64,000 nucleotides of DNA, taken from Jacaranda mimosifolia (Eukaryota; Streptophyta; Magnoliopsida; Lamiales; Bignoniaceae). Every line of letters begins with the position of its first letter. Within the stretch, counting starts at the first letter, position 1. Under the pieces are notes generated by a model. That model saw only the letters and a program-made list of their open reading frames with translations. It searched no databases and was not told the DNA's origin. Both the position numbers and the translations under genes were made by a program. This document shows, piece by piece, positions 59,430 through 64,000 of this stretch. Location: NCBI GenBank assembly GCA_018894105.1, contig CM032121.1, positions 7,420,507 to 7,484,506 on the forward strand, in the 5' to 3' direction.

Positions 59430-62400
59430 TTATAGACCAATCATTTTTTGTCGAGACTTGTTCTTACCCAGTAATGTCTGATTTGCACGCTCTTCCTCCT
59501 CTTCAATTCTTCTCCTTCGAGCAGCCTCTTCCTTTTGCCTCTGAATCAATTCCAACTCCCGCAGCCTCTCTTCCTCCTTACGCTGCAGCTCCAGAGCTTC
59601 TCTCCTCTGAGACTCTTCTACCCTCCTTTGGTTCTCTTCAAGCATCTTATCAAGCTCTTCTCTCTCCTTCCGAGCTTGTTCCTGTTGACGTGATTATCAT
59701 AACAATTTTGTTTAGATAGAAAACTTTGCAGAACTGATTTTTTTTTCTCTGTTTCTTCAACTCATTTCATTATTTGTTGACAAATCAAGAAAACTGATAC
59801 AAGATTGAGGATGCCTAGAAGAATGAGGACCAACAAGGACAATATCATAAAAAACCACAAAAGAGCATGCCTTACACATAAGATCATCCTTTGAAACACT
59901 GTAAGTGGAAGTGAAATGAATATACAGCAGGACTATTTTCAATCTGTAAATTTGTGATGTTAGAGCTCTATATAGCATTGCGAGAACAGGAACTTCAATT
60001 GTAAAACAAAGCAAAGAAGTAAAAGCAAACCTAGCAAAGCGTAAAAGGACCAATAAACTGGAGTGCCAATCAGTTTCTACAGAAGCACGCACAGTGAAAG
60101 CACTATGTTGAAAATAAGTGAAATTATTTCAACTAAGTAAAGCAAAAGAGTCATTATATTTCATCACAATCATTCTACAACGGTAAGGATATTAATCCAA
60201 AATCCGATAAGGCCAAAGCTGAAGTCACAAATTTTATCGTATTGCTAGAAAAGCTTCAAAAAGAGTAATTTGGTCTGTCAGTAAGCAAAAAAAATTTTAT
60301 AAATATGAAAAAAAAGAAAGAAAGATGCATGACTTGCTCAAAAATGCAAGAGAACATAGAAAAGTGATACTAGCACCTCAACGACTTACTTCTTTTTGCC
60401 TTGCTTCAGCAAGAGCAGCTTCCTTTTCCTTTTCAAGTCGAGCTTCAACATCATCAAACAGCTTCTTCCGAGCCTCTTCTATTTGTCTTTCTATTTCTAA
60501 CCGAACTTCTTCGGAACCCAATTTCTCCTCAACCCTTCTCCGGATTTCCTCCTCCAACCTCCTTGTGGTCTCTTCTTCTAATTGTTTAAGCTCTGCCTCA
60601 CGCTGCAGTCTAAAAGCGCACTTAATCATTAAGTACTATAAGAAACCTCATAGGGAACTTCCAAACAAACTTATGGAGCTTTACCTCATAACATAACCAG
60701 ACAAACTTATGGAGCTTTCTAAAACTAGAAAAATATACATCAAGAAAGCAGCACAGAGAAATTGAATTTGTTGTTAAACATCCTCCCTGGTCTCCCTATG
60801 TCCAAAGAATGTAGAAGGCAGACATGCAATCAAGGAACAACAACCAACGAAGAAGGCGCACAAATTAATTCTCTTATAGCAGATTGAAACGTTTCAAGGA
60901 CTCTGCAATGTCAAAAGTTAAATGCAAAAGGGTACATCAATCTAAATTTGCCTTACTTATCCCTATTGTCATCTTGAAAACAAACTTGAAGGATAAGAAG
61001 AAAAGAGGCAAAGTGGTGAACACTTCAGCATATTCCCCCATATGCTTATATGTCAGACATCACAAATCATAAGATACACCGCCATATTGTAAGGGACTAC
61101 CTATTACCTGGATCAAGCCACTAGCCAAACAGATCATATCCTAGATCAGATAAGAACTCTAAGTCAAACAATCCATACATTCAGCTCACAAGAATATCAA
61201 TCTTGGTGTTATAGCCTATGTTGCAATCATAAGCTGCACACTTGCAATAAATTCATTTTGCTACAAACAGACATAAATTTATCCAAAGTCTGCATAATAT
61301 ATATTTCTCATGCAATGGATATGACGCCATTTTTAAACAGCACAAACCATGGGAAGTCCACATTTCTATCACCATGAGGAAGGGATTCAGGGGAACATTT
61401 AAGAACTTCTGATAAACTCTAAGTCATCCAACAGCCAAGACACTATAGGGATTAGAGGGGCCCCTTAAACTTTATTTTCTCATTGCTAATGGCCTTCCAG
61501 AAATTAAAGCCTCAGCCAGAATGCTTACGGGAAACCTCTGGGGCAACAGAAAACTTTAAAAGGAAAAATAAAAAACAAAAAATCCATGCTTTATACAAAT
61601 TAGACTCGTGCAATTACAATCATCACCAACACAAAGTGATCAGAATTACAAAGGCACAGAAAGGGACTTGTTTCTTTAGTCTTTACCTTTTCCTTTCTTC
61701 TTCTTCCTTTTTCAATTTTTCATTGGCATGCTTGTAATCAGCTGATGTTGAACTCAGACTACGAGATTTTGGTGAAGGAGACAAAGAAGAACTTCTGCTT
61801 CTACGTCTCCTATGACGCCTTGGTGTTGGGGAACGGCTCTTCCGACGCCTCGGAGAACGACTTCTTCGTCTTCGTGGTGTGCTAGAATGACTTCTTCGCC
61901 TGCAACAAAAAGAGTAATTATAGAAACCGATATTCTGCCCACTAGAAAGTGCTATTCTCTTTTATCATGTCTAGATGTTATAAGTCCCAAACGTTGCTTA
62001 GAAGTCTAAATGGAGGTTTGAGCAGTCTTGCTTTCATTATTTCTAAGCACATTTCAACTTAACTAACTGTTATAAGCTTTTCTTAATAAAGAAACCAATG
62101 AAATAAAGAAACATTTTTCGTAAGTTACCATTCTTCCCGTTATAACGTTGAATCATCATCATAAAAGTTACATTCTTTTTATCTCACAATAATTGTCCAT
62201 TCAATTACATTCAAAATAGTCAAATTGATAGGTGAGATTGGGGACAGGGTGAATAACAATAAGAATGAATACTTGAAAGAAGAATTCAAGTTGGGAGAAC
62301 TACAACTTTTTAGCACAAAATTCCGAACAAGCTACATCATTTGAAGAGAAAAGAAGTAATAATAATTAGGGGAAGGAACTGATAAGGCCACCTGCTGCGA

Positions 62401-62522
62401 GGGGAACGCGTACGGTCCCGGCGGGTGCGGCGGGAGGAGTAGCGGTGGCTGACGGCTGGTGAGCGAGACCGGGAGTATCGTCTCCTCGAGTACGACGGCG
62501 ACCTTGATATACTCCGCGGCAT
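59430..62522 (-). CDS. ARGLU1: ARGLU1-like arginine/glutamate-rich splicing protein, four exons
   Basis: Exons on the minus strand: 62522-62392, 61899-61687, 60609-60390 and 59681-59430, all with GT/AG introns (about 490, 1080 and 710 bp), total 816 nt, 271 aa. The N-terminal third is an RS region (MPRSISRSPSYSRRRYSRSR, then SHSSTPRRRRSRSPRRRKSR). The rest is a long Glu/Arg/Lys helix (LQREAELKQLEEETTRRLEE, then EEARKKLFDDVEARLEKEKE) ending NQTLLGKNKSRQKMIGL. Length, layout and the LGK-x-KSR-x-K C-terminus match human ARGLU1 (273 aa), a nuclear protein that works in pre-mRNA splicing and with Mediator. The plant role is inferred. No damage is seen. ATG 62522 is the first in-frame start and opens the RS domain. 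Symbol by family resemblance. Confidence 0.9.
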
Positions 62523-63840
62523 ATCTACTTCTCTAAAGTATCACCAAAACATAAAACGAACACTGAAAGCTGGAAAAATTTCAAGAAGACGAGGTTGATG
62601 CCAGAAATGCATGTGATTGAATTTGACCTAAAGTCGCTAAAAGGTTTAACATTATCGTCACGACTTTAGTAGAGCAGCGAGTAGGTGAGCATGTCCACCG
62701 GAGTTATAATAAAGACATTTAATTCAAATTTAATTTCAAGTAAAATGTTAATAAATAGCTTTGATTCATTAGCTAATAAATTAATGACTATGGTGGGATT
62801 TATACTCATTCTACTTTTTCCTCATTAGATGAATGAAATCTAACAACAGGAAATTTTTTTCTCAAAAAGTGCGAATATATATGATTACATTTATTATATA
62901 TTTATTTATTTTTCATAATAAACTGTAAATTAATAACATATCAATTGATTGAATTTGGTAAAACTCAATTGTCACTTTACATAAAAAGTGATTGGTAACA
63001 AAAAATAAGAACAAATTAAACTTCTAAACAATGTTAAACAAAAGAGGCTAACATGGTGAAGGACAACTTCAAAAAGTTTATATTTATAAATTTTCTATTA
63101 AAAATTTGTAATAATCAATCACTAAAATATAAATTTGATTTTGTAACATAAAAACACTTTGAAAGATACTAGGTATAGAATAAATATATGCTAAATTATT
63201 TCATTAAATCAATAATAAAACATTATACAAGTTTATAAATTTTAGATATTTTTTCAAATTAAATTATTTTTCCTCATTTTTATATTTTTGATTGAACATC
63301 ATTTATTTGTACTTTAATTAATTTTAATTTTTATCACCTAATAAATTAATAAGTTTTATTTTGTGAAGTTTTAATTTATATATTTAATTTTTTTAGAAGA
63401 CTTCAAACCATGTTGACCGTTATGTTTTATTTTCAAACATCATTTTCACATTTTTTACTATTTAAAAATTGAAACGCATTACTTTTTACACATTTTTACC
63501 AGATAATATTTTTATTTTTATTTTCAAAATGCATTCCTTAATAACTTATATATTTTATCTCAATAATATATATATTTTTTCTTTCTATTTTATTATTACC
63601 ATCTCTCTCCATTTATAACCTACTAAACCCAAAATAATCATTATTTTTCCAACAACTTACCCAAATACAAACTCATTTTCAATTTATTTTTGCTAATTAT
63701 TTTTTCAAATATTAGAAATGATGGAAATAAAAAATAGAAATGAAAATAAAACCAAACGGAAGTTGTTTTCAATTCTATAAAAATGCAATATCTTCTTATC
63801 GTAATTTGATAGATAACTGTTTTGATGAAATCTCAAAGCC
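62523..63840. other. Intergenic region between two divergent genes
   Basis: About 1.3 kb shared by the ARGLU1-like gene (leftwards) and the gene starting at 63957 (rightwards). The first 180 bp next to ARGLU1 should hold its 5' leader and core promoter. The rest (62700-63840) is AT-rich with no gene or repeat recognised. Confidence 0.55.
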
Positions 63841-63851
63841 AAAGGCTGTAT

Positions 63852-63868
63852 CACGTGATGTTCACGTG
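63852..63868 (+). promoter_or_regulatory. Two G-boxes (CACGTG)
   Basis: CACGTG occurs at 63852-63857 and 63863-63868, 11 bp apart, about 90-105 bp before the ATG at 63957. G-boxes bind plant bHLH and bZIP factors. The near-helical spacing favours a real element, though function is inferred. Confidence 0.55.
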
Positions 63869-63908
63869 ATGTCCCCTGCGATAAAAACACACACCCACGC
63901 ATGAAACT

Positions 63909-63916
63909 GGCGGGAA
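63909..63916 (-). promoter_or_regulatory. E2F-type site
   Basis: GGCGGGAA on the plus strand is TTCCCGCC on the minus strand, fitting the plant E2F consensus TTSSCGSS. It lies 41 bp before the start codon, as in many S-phase genes. It may sit in the promoter or the 5' leader. Confidence 0.5.
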
Positions 63917-63956
63917 TTCACAAAGATTTCCCTCCCAAAACCCTCCGTCTGTCACC

Positions 63957-64000
63957 ATGAGCACCACCGGCAACACACGGAAACGCCCGCCGCCGCCACC
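63957..64000 (+). CDS. Start of an unidentified gene (partial)
   Basis: ATG at 63957 in a GTCACCATGAGC context, close to the plant initiation consensus, opens a frame MSTTGNTRKRPPPPP that runs off the window. DNA turns abruptly GC-rich here, as at the start of a plant coding exon. The basic, proline-rich start resembles a disordered N-terminus. With an E2F-type site upstream it could be a replication or cell-cycle gene, but the protein cannot be identified from 14 codons. Confidence 0.55.
   Translation, partial: MSTTGNTRKRPPPP

Noticed and set aside
59348..60696. Plus-strand frames at 59348-59719 and 60325-60696
   Set aside because: Antisense shadows of ARGLU1-like exons 4 and 3, created by the biased Glu/Arg codons.

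Overview
This is a window of plant nuclear DNA, almost certainly from a eudicot. It is AT-rich and has spliced genes, a nepenthesin-type aspartic protease, and Ty1-copia, Ty3-gypsy, Mutator, hAT, Harbinger/Tourist, CACTA and LINE elements. No bacterial-style genes, CRISPR arrays or tRNA/rRNA genes were seen. Splice sites were placed by eye from GT/AG and reading frame. Species cannot be named from the sequence.

The dominant structure is a direct tandem duplication. Unit A (about 112-31637) and unit B (about 32527-58090) descend from the same ancestral segment of roughly 12-13 kb. That segment held one aspartic protease gene (minus strand), a foldback MITE and a CACTA-like element. After duplication each unit collected different transposons, so each serves as the natural empty site for the other. 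Unit A gained a MULE-type MITE (641-2257), a copia element inside the protease (3863-8327), a long-TIR element also inside the protease (8444-10023), a Tourist MITE (12324-24724) split by a 12 kb Ty3-gypsy element (12487-24439), a hAT MITE (24769-25728), a small MULE carrying a GRF zinc-finger fragment (25775-26516) and a second Tourist MITE (28788-29219). Unit B gained a hAT element (32950-34014) with a truncated LINE inside it, a Helitron-like piece, a second GRF-carrying MULE (38446-40124) with a solo LTR inside it, and a 12.9 kb Mutator-like element (43338-56202).

That large Mutator-like element is the most interesting object. It has a transposase gene reading rightwards from the left end (PB1-like N-terminus, DDE catalytic region, SWIM and CCHC zinc fingers) and a Ulp1-type cysteine protease gene reading leftwards from the right end. 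The two genes converge on a 124-bp minisatellite that begins at the transposase stop codon. Nearly all of its non-coding DNA is built from arrays (124-bp, 207-bp, 88-bp, about 419-bp and irregular) that share a short GTAC-centred word. Both genes look damaged.

The right end (59430-64000) is ordinary single-copy gene space. It holds a four-exon gene on the minus strand for an ARGLU1-like arginine/glutamate-rich splicing protein (271 aa, apparently intact), then about 1.3 kb of AT-rich spacer. Last comes the promoter and first codons of a plus-strand gene with two G-boxes and an E2F-type site, cut by the window edge.
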